NCBI GenBank assembly: GCA_963693365.1
Contig: CAVNZM010000014.1
Coordinates: 3,348,001-3,412,000 of the forward strand
DNA: 64,000 nt
Reading direction: 5' to 3'
DNA from: Amoebidium appalachense
Taxonomy: Eukaryota > Ichthyosporea
Shown here: positions 54,537-64,000 of the stretch, piece by piece
How positions within the stretch are numbered: position 1 is the stretch's first letter
Layout of the letters: each line of letters opens with the position of its first letter
The notes under the pieces: generated by a model
What the model saw: the letters and a program-made list of their open reading frames with translations, nothing else
Told to the model about the DNA's origin: nothing
The model's database searches: none
Translations under genes and position numbers: made by a program

Positions 54537-56217
54537 GGGGGGGGGGGGTAGAAAGACCCCTTTTGTTTTTGTTCTGCAAATTTGTATGTGGGGGTTTTAT
54601 TGTTGCAAGTCCCAAGAAAAACACCCATCCCGGCACCCACACCCACACTGAATAGAAACTTGTATGTGCGAATCGCACACGCTACAATTTTCGTACACTG
54701 GCACATGAACACGGTAAGTCAGACACCGTTGCTTACACACAGACACCTAACACCTTGGCTTGTTTGTTGTTTTGGGGCTGCATATCTGCAGTGAATTTTC
54801 TGAGTATTTTCGTCTCGTATGATTGGCTGGTGTTTTGTATGTTGCATATGATTGGTGGTTCGCACGTCTGGTCCGTCAGCCTAACGTGAGCAACGTTTCA
54901 AGATGGCATCACTCACCTGTTTCTATAACGCTCGCACACTCGTGCACACATGCATACCCACGCACACCCACACACGTGCGCGCACACGCACAGGCACACC
55001 CACCCACCCACACACACACCCACCCACCCACCCACACCCACACACACACACACGCACACGCGCACGCGCACGCGCACGCGCACGCGCGCGCACACACACA
55101 CACGGGCATCGCACACACATGCACACACACACACACATACATACACGCGCGCGCGCGTAAGTACGCACGCACACACACACACACACGCACACACAAACAC
55201 ACTCACACACACAAAACAGGCGGGTGGGTGGGCCCGCATACTTCAACTTATCCTCAAGAGCTCACCAGCAGCCCCAGCCCCCCTTCACCTCCTAAAGATC
55301 CTTCCTCCCATGCTCAACAATTCAGCAAGGCCCAAATACAACTCCGTAAGAACCAAAACGGTCGCGGCAGCTGCCAAACTCACATCAGATATGGTTGCCA
55401 ACTGGGAAAAACCCCCGGAAAATAAACCGGACATCTACAGTTTGCACATGCTGTGCCGCGTGTGGTGCAAGCTGTCGGAGGGCAGCCACTGCCTGTCCCA
55501 ATGGGCAGATCTCATGCCGCTTGTAAATACGGATTGGATTCCGAAATTTCGGAACCCTGCACGGATGGTGAATTGTTGTGCGTTCACGGTGCCAGCGTTA
55601 CCCTAGCGATGTTCCTAATCGCCTTTATCAACACGAACGGGGAAACTCCGAATATGGAACCGGTAAGCCAGTCGTTTTACGAGATTGGCGGCGTGAATCT
55701 TCTATTGAATTGCCTACTGCCCCTGCACCCCCAACACGACATTCTTGACCTAGAAGTAATGCGTATGATGAAATTTCTTGTGTCTTTTTCCCGCTACAGC
55801 GGATCAAACACGATCCGATCCCTTCCCCAGCCAATCATCGACTTGTGCGCGCGCATGCTTAGCAACCAGCCGGAATGCAACAGGGAGGACACTTTCAGAA
55901 GGTATATAAGATCCGTGGTTTTTTTTGCCGTTCACAACGCGTTGGAAAGGGGGAAAATGGAAGACGTTTTACAGTGGATGGATAACACGTCTGGGAGGGA
56001 AGTTATCTGTTATTGGCTGGCACACCCGGAGCTGAAAGGAGGAGATGACCGCACTAAGTTTGGAGTGGCAATGTTGGTGAGAAAAATATTCACATTTTCC
56101 TAATCTTTCTAATATCCATGTCTCCTCCCCCCCCCCCCCCCTCTCCCCCCGTCCCTCGTCTCTGCTCCTCCCTTACCCACACACTCATACGCACACATAC
56201 ACACCTACACAGTAAGA

Positions 56218-56252
<35 letters not shown>

Positions 56253-56615
56253 GAGGAGGGGAGGGGAAGGAGGAGGGGGAGGGGGAGGGAGTTGGGGAGG
56301 GGGAGGGGGGGGGGGGGGGAGAAGGAGGAGATGATGGGAGGAGGAGGGGGAGGGGGAGAGGGGGGGGGGGTGGGTGATGAGGGGAGGAGGGGTCCAAGGT
56401 GGGGAGGGTCGTAGGGCATGGGAGGGGGAGAAGGGGAAGAGCGAGGGTGGGGGGGAGCAAGAGAGAGAACGAGGGAGGGAGGGAGGGAGGGAGGGAAACA
56501 GACACGCACACACACCCACATGCCTTCGCTCGGCGCTTGTGTGTTTTTGGTGTATACATTTATTCATGTGTGTGTCCGGCTGGCGGTGGGAGAGGTTACG
56601 TTTTTTTTTTTTTTT

Positions 56616-56665
<50 letters not shown>

Positions 56666-56835
56666 GGGTGATGTTGTGGGTGTGTGTGTGGGTGCGGGGT
56701 GACGGGGTATGTTTCGTGTGTTGTGTCTGCCGCCCGGCCCCGCTTCCCTTCTTCCCTCCCCTCTCGTTCCCCCCTTCCCTCCAACCCCCACTTCTCCTCC
56801 CCCCCCCCCCCCCTCCCCCCCCCCCCCCCCCAAAA

Positions 56836-56877
<42 letters not shown>

Positions 56878-57604
56878 TGATATATATGTATATCTTTGTG
56901 CTTTCCGCCCCTCCCCTCATGTCTCATATCTTTGTCCTTTCATAATCCTCACCATGCGCAAATTCAACACCCCCCTCCCCCTCCCCCCTCCCCCCCTCTC
57001 ACAGTTGGTTGAGGCGATCTCCACAGCCGACGGCCTTCCCGCACTCAACCCCAAACCGATGGAAACCTTTGCAGCCAAAGCATTAACCCCCGCCACTGCA
57101 AGTAACATTTTCCGCGCTGCCGCGAATGTGGAAAGAGGGGGGTGGAATGATAGCGACCACATGCACATACTTAGATGGCTGGCTGTGTGTGGGGGGGCTC
57201 TTGCAACACCACCAGGCGGGGACTTTTTACCGTATTTCAAAGTATGTTACTGTCTCATTCTCTCTCTGTGTGTGTGCTTGCTCGTGCGCACGCGCACGTG
57301 CGTTTGGAAGGGAGGGAGGGAGAGTATGTGTGTGTGTGTTCGTTTGTGTGTGTGCGTGGTAGTGTGTGTGCTGTGTGTGTGCGTGTGTGCGGGGGCATGT
57401 GTGCACATGCTCACTGTTTGCGTGTACGTGACTGTGTGTGTGTTTGGGGGGGCGGGGGGGGGGGGGGGGGGGGGGGGGGTTGAAGGGAGGGAAAGGGAGT
57501 GGATAGGTAGGTTGGTGTTTGTGTTTGTCCTCATGGGTATGCGGAGAAGGACGGAAAGGTGGGTTTTGGGATGGGAAGCAAGAGTTTTTTTGGGGGGGGG
57601 GGAG

Positions 57605-57640
<36 letters not shown>

Positions 57641-58251
57641 CTTGTGGGTGGGTTTCCATTTTTGATTTCCGTAGGCGCAAATGTGTATATGGTGGAAAAG
57701 AACGTTTTTTTATTATTTTCATTTTATTTTTATTTTTTGGTGAGAGGGGGAGGGGGGGGGGGGGGGGGGGGGGGGGGGTTGCTGGTTGGCTGTGTGTGTG
57801 TACGACTTTGTGTTGCCTGCAAGGATAATAAGGTCGATATGTGCGTCTTTTTGTGCCTGTTTCTCCTCCCCCCTCCCCCCCCCCCCCCCCCCCCCCCCAT
57901 GTGTAGAATAGAGCTGACAAAAAGAAGAACATGTATTGCATTCACCGAGCAAGACACGACGAACCAGAGACCTATTGTAGGAAAGCAGTTAATAGTGTGA
58001 CCTGAAAAGAAGGCGGGAAAGAGGTGGTTTGGGGGGGAGGGGGGGGGGGGGGGTGAGGGGAGGTAAATAGTGACTAAGCTGTAGTGGTACTTACACTAAG
58101 ATCAAGATCTTAATGTATTTGAAAATCCAAGGGTGTGATATGTGTTTGTGCTTATGGTGTGGCGCCCGCTTACGCTGCTCAATGGAGTCGCATGGAGACT
58201 TCCACACACACTCACTCAAACACCCTCCGTCCCCTCCCCCCTTCCCCCCCC

Positions 58252-58282
<31 letters not shown>

Positions 58283-58382
58283 ATACACACACAAACACAC
58301 GAAAACACATGTACACACAGTCATGCAAACACACACACACACACACAAACACATGTGCATTCACCCATGCAACAAGCCCACC

Positions 58383-58465
<83 letters not shown>

Positions 58466-59372
58466 TCACACACCTACACAGGCAGGGATCCTGGACTGCA
58501 TACCCAAGCTCGTGGCCTCAGCATACCCAAACAAACCCGTTTCCCGTTTTTCCGATTCCCAAATCCGGTCTCTAGTTTCCATGTTTGATCTTTTCTTTAA
58601 CATCGCCTACTGCGCGCACCGGAGACCACCCCCAGGAATAGATCGTGACGAATATTTGATGCCTAAATCGGGCGAAGTGGATTCGTTTTCGGCGCTGGTG
58701 AGAGAGATGCTTGAAGTGAGGGGACACGGCTGGATAGATACACAGAAGACGGTCAGTGTGAGATGTGTTCGTGTAACTTTCGGGCTGTAGTTCTGCTCCT
58801 TCTTTTTTTTTTTTTTTTTTTTTTTTTGGAAGGGGGGGGAGGGGGGGAGGGGGGGGGAGGGGGGGGGAAGAGACGGAGAAATGGGTTTTCAGGTTTCCGG
58901 ATTGTTACTATTAGTTGTATGAGTGTATGCGCGCGTGTGTGTGTTCTTTCGTTCGTGTGTGCGTGCATCCGTGCATCCGTTGTCCGTGTGTCTGTGTGTG
59001 CGTGCTTGTGTGCTTGTGTGCTTGCTCGTTTTGCTCCTTTAGCTTTCCATTTCATTGGACTTACCAACAATTTGAATACTGTTTACACACATTTTCCTTG
59101 GACATCTCCTGTATAAGTCGATTTATAAAGGTATATACTGTATCACACGTCAATTTCTAATCTTTTTTTCTTTTCTTCAATCTTTCAGTGCTTTTTTTTT
59201 TCTCCCGAGGGATTATCCCCCCTCCTCCCCCCCCCCCCCCCCCCCTCCCCCTGCTTCCTCCATCACCGTGCCTGTTGTGGTGTTCAAAAAGTGTGCCGTG
59301 GTTTGCATGCGCGCCATCACACATGCACACACGCGTGCTCACACATGCACGCGCGCATACACACACACTACA

Positions 59373-59467
<95 letters not shown>

Positions 59468-59576
59468 CAAGCAACAGAATGTTTCGAATAAAGTGCACAC
59501 AATACTACAGGAAACTGTACACAAACGACAGTCCTTAAATGTCGTGTTGCGTGAACTTCATGATATATATATTTAA
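53622..59576 (+). CDS. Helical (ARM/HEAT-like) protein, partial gene model
   Basis: Phase-0 exons: 53622-53753 ([20 protein letters not shown] start, 44 codons), 55220-56076, 57005-57241 (79 codons), 58482-58751 (90 codons) and perhaps a terminal exon 59511-59576 ([16 protein letters not shown]). The product is Leu/Ala-rich with amphipathic helices ([54 protein letters not shown]) resembling ARM or HEAT repeats. I do not recognise the family. In the 857-bp exon the frame changes near 55570, between RNPARM and [13 protein letters not shown], so one base appears to be missing. An alternative 3' exon at 59878-59938 is conserved in paralogue A, where it is followed by a MYND finger. The start is not resolved. 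Confidence 0.55.
53765..53895. repeat. C-rich tract
   Basis: C runs with CT interruptions directly after the 53753 donor of the helical gene. Confidence 0.9.
54219..54548. repeat. C-rich DNA, then C, T and G homopolymers
   Basis: Several C runs with CT interruptions, then C run, about 42 T and a G run at 54471-54548. They lie in the long intron of the helical gene. Confidence 0.9.
54936..55219. repeat. Compound (CA)n/(CACCC)n/(CG)n array abutting an acceptor
   Basis: CA with CCACCC and CGCG variants, running into CACACAAAACAG, the acceptor of the 55220 exon of the helical gene. Confidence 0.9.
56124..57004. repeat. C, G, T, A and (TA)n tracts
   Basis: C at 56129-56150, G-rich DNA 56219-56490, T then G at 56600-56662, and C, A and (TA)n at 56800-56876. 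A C/CT tract leads into the CTCTCACAG acceptor at 57004. Confidence 0.9.
57445..57899. repeat. Poly-G tracts and a C run
   Basis: G runs at 57452-57479, 57591-57640 and 57750-57778, then C at 57867-57898. All lie in one intron of the helical gene. Confidence 0.9.
58239..58481. repeat. C run and (CA)n arrays abutting an acceptor
   Basis: C at 58246-58268, CA segments, then about 75 bp of CA at 58384-58460, and CACCTACACAG as the acceptor of the 58482 exon of the helical gene. Confidence 0.95.
58802..58870. repeat. T run and G-rich tract
   Basis: T run of over 20 bp followed by G runs, shortly after the 58751 donor of the helical gene. Confidence 0.95.
59218..59466. repeat. C-rich tract and (CA)n
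   Basis: C run near 59227-59246, then about 90 bp of CA at 59374-59465. The CA array ends 44 bp before a possible terminal acceptor at 59510. Confidence 0.95.
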
Positions 59577-59639
59577 CTCACCGTCACTTCTCCCCATTTA
59601 CATAAACTCTGTCACGCATGTCTACCTGTACAAAGAGAG

Positions 59640-59775
59640 AAGGTGGGGGAGGGGGGAAGGGGGAGTGTGGGGAGAAAGGGATGGAGGGAGAGAGAGAGAA
59701 GGGGGTGGGGGGGAGGTGGCGGAGGTGAGGGGAGGGGGGGGGGGGGGGAGGGGGGAGAAGGGGGGAGGGGGGCAT
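59640..59775. repeat. G-rich tract with GA interruptions
   Basis: Low-complexity G/A DNA between the two alternative 3' exons of the helical gene. Confidence 0.9.
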
Positions 59776-59877
59776 TATTTGCATGCTCTGAAGAAAATAG
59801 CGAGAGAGATATGTTGAGAAGGTCCGGTGGAAGGGGGCCATAATCTGACAAAAGTCGTTGGTTTTTTTTTCCGACAG

Positions 59878-59938
59878 GGTTTGGAAAAGCGGTTTTTTTT
59901 GTCTGGAGCGGTGGTTGAAAGACAGGGAGGCAAGGAAG
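59878..59938 (+). pseudogene. Exon paralogous to the second exon of the degenerate MYND copy
   Basis: It is flanked by CCGACAG and GTGGGT and shares its introns with 36485-36544 on the other strand. The paralogue reads GLEKSFNFLEPWREDREARK. Here a T run has eight T instead of the seven needed, so the parallel reading (GLEKRFFCLERWLKDREARK) is broken by one base. The MYND exon that should follow is absent from the window. Confidence 0.5.
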
Positions 59939-60044
59939 GTGGGTGCCTGTGATTGGTTTGCATAACTGCGTGTGGTGCCGGCTTTTGTGTGTGGTGGTGG
60001 TGGTGGGTGGGTTGGGGAGCGCGGGAGGGGGTGGGGGGGAGAGC

Positions 60045-60219
60045 GGGAGGTTGGAGGGGGAGGGGAGGAGGAGGAGGGGCAGGGGGGGGGGGGGGGGGGT
60101 ACCTGCTGATTGGGTAGTTTTGAATGGTGAGTGTGGTGCCGGCATAATATGTATTCTCTTATTGTTTAATTCGTTTCCAAAGTTTTTTTTTTTTTTTTTT
60201 GGTTGTTGTGGGGAGGAGG

Positions 60220-60250
<31 letters not shown>
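60045..60250. repeat. G-rich tracts and T run
   Basis: G/GA-rich DNA to 60100, T run near 60190 and a G run ending at 60250, at the base of the hairpin. Confidence 0.9.
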
Positions 60251-60337
60251 TAGCTATGTGTGGCGTGTGTTGTGAACCCCCCCCACACTATACTTCAGAG
60301 GTTTGACGGGGTTCACAACACACGCCACACATAGCTA
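60251..60337. repeat. Perfect 30-bp inverted repeat with 27-nt loop
   Basis: The left arm 60251-60280 (TAGCTATGTGTGGCGTG...) and the right arm 60308-60337 (...CACGCCACACATAGCTA) are exact reverse complements. The arms extend outward into poly-G on the left and poly-C on the right, giving a possible stem of over 40 bp. Confidence 0.9.
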
Positions 60338-60351
60338 CCCCCCCCCCCCCC

Positions 60352-60650
60352 TTATTCCGTACGACGAACCCTCTGTCGCATTCTTTCGCATCTGATTGGA
60401 CAAAACACGATCCGATGACGTAGGATCAGGGGGGAACGATTCGATCCCCGAGCGACATACGAGGGTCCGTTAGGCCCCTATAGTAGGGGGTTGGGGGGGC
60501 GGCAGCCCCCCCATTTAGGGCCCAGACACACATAGGGTTTTGGTTATTGGGTTTATGTTTTTATTTTGGTAATTAGTTCTCAAATATTGGTTTTTTAGCG
60601 GTTTTTGTGAGCGATCTCCCTATACCTAGGGGCCTCCGTCGTACGGACTT
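60352..60650. mobile_element. MITE-like element
   Basis: The ends are inverted and similar: TCCGTACGACGAACCC at 60356 and GGCCTCCGTCGTACGGA near 60630. TAGGCCCCTATAG and CCTAGGGGCCT also lie in inverted positions, and a G7CGGCAGC7 hairpin is internal. It carries no ORF. It occupies the place where paralogue A has its MYND exon. Target-site duplication was not established. Confidence 0.5.
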
Positions 60651-60653
60651 ACC

Positions 60654-60697
<44 letters not shown>

Positions 60698-62216
60698 AAA
60701 AAAAAAAAGAGTAAATCGGTGTTTTTATTAATGGTTTCTTTATATGGCAACTGTGCAATTTGTATGAGGGGAGATGGTATACCATGTATAGTCAAAGCCA
60801 ATCGTTTGATCTGTCTATACGAGACAGGTTTGGATGTCGTCATTTTGACGTCAATATTCAAAGTGCTGACTTAGACCTTAGGTTGCGCCCACCGGTGCAG
60901 CCCATGGGTTGTGTAAATATAGCGGACGGGGATTTTTTTTTCCTTAATTTTTTGTTCTGTTTTCGTTGTATTCTGTTGTACAGTAGCGTATGGCTGGTCC
61001 ATACAAAGAACAGGTGTAACATGGTTTGAATAGGGGGAATGGCAGTTGCATTTTCAAATGCATTTTACAAGCAGGGTTGGTCATTCATCCTACCCTTTCT
61101 TCTTCTTTTTCCCCATGCCGCCCAATTTTTACCTTGGTTTGAATTGGTTTTTTGTGTGCTGCATCCATATGACTACGGGCTTAGAATGCCCATACGTGTA
61201 CATTAACACGCTTACCGTATATAGTTATGTATGTTATGCTTATTAAAAACCACCTGTAAATATTAAATACTAGCAAATCATTCCATATTCCTACTTTTTT
61301 TTATGTTCTATAATATAAACCTTTTTTTTTGTATGCCACAAAGAAGATCTCAGATTCACACACGAAATTAAAAAACGAAAAACTTAAAAAATATAAATTT
61401 AGGTCCACACACGAGACACATTGCCGCTCAACCACAAGTACATAATGTTATTATTTTGTGAACGGTTGTATGCATCGGTTATCATATGTTCAAGCGGGTT
61501 TTTTTTGGCCTGGTAGAAGCACCGGCACTAGTATCAGTCTACTGGTACTTGTTTTCTTTTGTTATATTTCTTTTTATTTATTTCTTCTTGTGTATGTACA
61601 CGTCGCAGCGTGTGCATATATTGTCGTTGTTGGTTTGGAAAGGGAAGGGGGGGTGGGGAGGAGGATACGGGGAAGGGGGGGGGGGGGGGGGGGGGGGGGG
61701 GGGAGAGAGAGAGAGAGAGGGGGGGGAGTTCATGAGGCTACCGTCAGTTATCTTCATTGTCACAGCACGAACGTTCAGTGACTTTGCCCTAATAAAACTA
61801 GGGCTATGTGTCAGGTGAGCCAGACCGCTGAAAAACGAGGTACTACATACACCACAATGGAAATAACCGTATCTTATGCATTTTCTCAGTTTTAAGTTGT
61901 CATACGGTGCAGGCGCAGAAACTTCGAAAACATATGAATTACCAGGGAGATTAAGTTATCGCATACTGTTACAGTAGTAACTCAAAACACACAGTGACTG
62001 GTACACAGTGTCAGTGAATCTTTTCGAAGTCCAGTCTAATACAAGATATGCATGCAAACTAATACTACTCAAATTTTGATTATACAAGCACCATTTGGGT
62101 CCCGTCACTCAAGATTCCAAAGAAAAAAGAAACAGACGAAAAAAAAAAAGATACATGTTATAGTTAATGCCCATACAACATCAGATTCTTTCAGCAAAAT
62201 CTACAGACACCCATGT
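60654..62216. other. Intergenic region
   Basis: C and A runs at 60654-60708. The segment at 60955-61010 is homologous to 35385-35325. 61.0-61.6 kb is A/T-rich unique sequence. G and (GA)n lie at 61674-61718. No exon is supported between 61.7 and 62.2 kb. Confidence 0.6.
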
Positions 62217-63569
62217 CTACGCATTCAGTCCCATTGCCTGTCTCAGCACCTGGTTCTCTCTCCTCAGACTCTCAACCTCCATATCCAAACGCACCAACAC
62301 ATCCATCATTCCATTAGGGTCAGAGCTCAACCCCGCTTTTTTCTGCTCTGCCAACAAATGCGCAATCACCTGATCTTGCATCTTCACACGCGCATTCAGC
62401 AACTGCAGTTCCATCTCCTGTTGCTTTCTCGCCAAACTGAATTCCATATTTAGCCGCTCGATGCTCTCAACCACACTCATTCTGCAGCCGCATGCGCCGT
62501 GCAAGTTCTCGTGCGAGTGCAAATGTGGTGATGGCGTATCGTGGGACGTAGTAGGGGATGAGGATGACATTAACATGGGATCAGACATGTAAAATTGCTC
62601 TTGGAGATCGGGGTGAGATGTGCAGGCCATGCAAAGGTCTGTTGGGCAGGAATACCGATGCATGTGTTGCATGTTCATTCCGGCAGAGGCGGCGGCAGCA
62701 TGCGCATTTGCGATTGAAATTTCGGTGCGGTGTAGGACTTCACAATGTGGGAGCATAGACGGGGAACACGAGCTCCCGGACCACGTCCGTGTTTTGATAC
62801 TTCGAGCGGGTGTTGTCCCGTGTACGTGTGCGGCTTGTGTGTGTGCGTGCCTTTGTTGTTGGGGCATGTTTTCTACACTCCATGTTATCCCGGGAATGAA
62901 AAGGCCCCCATTAGTGGCCGAGGTAACCGAGTTTCTCCTGTCTTGGGCCGTAGTTGAGCGCGCGGGGGAAGTGAAAGTCGGTGACTGATGTTCTTCATCA
63001 AGGGCGTGGATGGTATACAGTTGGGTGGGTGTCTCTTTAACAATCACCACGTTGCTATCAGCACAAACCGTGTTTCTACGTGTGGTTTTATTCACCGCGG
63101 GAGGCCCCGTACGCGTTGACAAGGGGCTGAGGGCAGGTGCGGATACCCGCCGGTCAGGATGATGTTGAGGTCCATTAACGGAGGGTGAACGGGTTGCTGA
63201 TGGCGTTAAAGATGGAACAGTCAGCGCCTCATGAAGTGCTTTTGCATGTTTTGACCCCCGTGTGGTTAATGTAGGTGTACTGCTGGCATCTAGATTTTGA
63301 AGCCTGCTAGATGCTTGTACGGTGGTGGTGGTGGTGGCGGTGGTTGTGTTTATGTTGGCTGGTTTAGGGCTGCATGGGAAGAGGAAAAAACGTCCCGTTT
63401 GCGTAACCGAACCACTGTTCAAAGCCTGTGCTGATGTCTTTTCTGTGTTGGTGATTATTGGGCTGGATGAGATGTTTAGGGAGCTCTTGATGCCCAAGGA
63501 GGGTAGGTCCGGTTGTGAGCGTGACTTTCTGCGCCCCAGGGGCGGTTTGAGTGTAGGTGTAAGGATCAT
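62217..63569 (-). CDS. Intronless coiled-coil protein, 450 aa
   Basis: A single open frame from ATG 63569 to TAG 62217. Reading back to an in-frame TTG at 63614 would add 15 hydrophobic residues, so an upstream exon cannot be excluded. The first 350 residues are Ser/Thr/Pro-rich and probably disordered, with a basic RRKSRSQPDLPSLG segment that could be a kinase or 14-3-3 site. A Cys/His-containing stretch (CPTDLCMACTSHPD) lies in the middle. The last 85 residues form a strong coiled coil (ESIERLNMEFSLARKQQEME, VLVRLDMEVESLRRENQVLR). I do not recognise the family; a scaffold or dimerising regulator is a guess. Codon-like composition and freedom from microsatellites support a real gene. Confidence 0.7.
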   Translation of the reverse strand: MILTPTLKPPLGRRKSRSQPDLPSLGIKSSLNISSSPIITNTEKTSAQALNSGSVTQTGRFFLFPCSPKPANINTTTATTTTTVQASSRLQNLDASSTPTLTTRGSKHAKALHEALTVPSLTPSATRSPSVNGPQHHPDRRVSAPALSPLSTRTGPPAVNKTTRRNTVCADSNVVIVKETPTQLYTIHALDEEHQSPTFTSPARSTTAQDRRNSVTSATNGGLFIPGITWSVENMPQQQRHAHTQAAHVHGTTPARSIKTRTWSGSSCSPSMLPHCEVLHRTEISIANAHAAAASAGMNMQHMHRYSCPTDLCMACTSHPDLQEQFYMSDPMLMSSSSPTTSHDTPSPHLHSHENLHGACGCRMSVVESIERLNMEFSLARKQQEMELQLLNARVKMQDQVIAHLLAEQKKAGLSSDPNGMMDVLVRLDMEVESLRRENQVLRQAMGLNA

Positions 63570-64000
63570 GTTGCGGAGTGGGAGAAAGGGGCCAAAAAGG
63601 AGAACAAGCAACAAAAGGTTTTGCAGACGATCTTATATTCAAAAAGAAGTTCATCCGATGCTAAGACGCAAGTACAATAATAATAAAGTAAAGGTGCTAT
63701 AAGTTTACGTAAAGTAGTTGGGGCCGGTTGGAAAGGTTTGAGAGAGCAAAAATATGTGAGGCTACTTGGTGGGGAACGGTTCGGGCCTTTTTGTGGCAAC
63801 ACCGACAAGAAGTTACAAGATGCGATGGGTTGTGTAATAGAAACAAAAAAAAAAAACAGGATTAGAAGAAGAACAGAACAAGAGGTAGCCTCTAGGTAAA
63901 AAAGAAAACTCGCTCAGGGAGTATGGGAAGCGAAACACTAATAAGTATCTCAACAAAAAAGTCACCTGAGTGATGTTCGAAGGTGTCAAGTTGTCATCAA
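63570..64000. other. Upstream region of the intronless coiled-coil gene
   Basis: Unique sequence with an A run near 63846. No promoter motif or further gene is evident. Confidence 0.5.

Noticed and set aside
57300-58000. C-terminal extension of the long ORF starting at 56684
   Set aside because: Only 57005-57241 looks coding. The rest runs through the TG and poly-G intron after a clear GTATGT donor.

Overview
The window reads as nuclear DNA of an intron-rich eukaryote. It holds about eight protein-coding loci, and their exons are split by introns of 0.3-1.7 kb made largely of microsatellites: (CA/TG)n, homopolymeric G/C runs of 20-96 bp, A/T runs and one 120-bp (CT)n. The lineage cannot be fixed from sequence alone. 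An endophilin-type N-BAR/SH3 protein points to an opisthokont-like or otherwise endocytically complex protist. A chlorophyll(ide) b reductase-like dehydrogenase is more usual in algae and their relatives. Most long ORFs are translated repeats (Cys-Val, His-Thr, poly-Gly, poly-Pro) and were discarded.

Layout. 1-5 kb: remnant of a non-LTR reverse transcriptase (-), then a 2.2-kb two-level minisatellite. 5.7-10 kb: a coiled-coil gene on the minus strand. 13.0-13.5 kb: an intact intronless MYND/zinc-ribbon gene (-). 14.5-23.0 kb: a seven-exon CCCH zinc-finger plus SAM-domain gene (+). 25.7-32.3 kb: an eight-exon NYC1/NOL-like short-chain dehydrogenase (-), resolved from ATG to stop. 32.9-34.2 kb: a frame-broken F-box/leucine-rich-repeat pseudogene (+), divergent from the dehydrogenase. 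35.6-37.4 kb: a degenerate MYND gene copy (-). 38.6-50.3 kb: a twelve-exon endophilin-like gene (+), also resolved from ATG to stop. 53.1-59.9 kb: a helical (ARM/HEAT-like) gene (+) whose flanks are paralogous to the 35.6-37.4 kb copy. 60.2-60.7 kb: foldback and MITE-like DNA. 62.2-63.6 kb: an intronless 450-residue coiled-coil protein gene (-).

Nothing suggests an operon or a shared pathway; the genes are independent and lie on both strands. The most unusual layer is the repeats. A dispersed SINE-like family with poly(C) tails carries an A-box/B-box-like core whose stems change in a compensating way between copies. CA/TG microsatellites abut many inferred splice sites. Pieces of exon ends are tandemly copied beside two functional exons of the endophilin gene. 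A pair of inverted paralogous segments brackets that gene. Splice junctions were inferred by eye from GT/AG signals, reading-phase agreement and protein-family resemblance; no transcript data were available.
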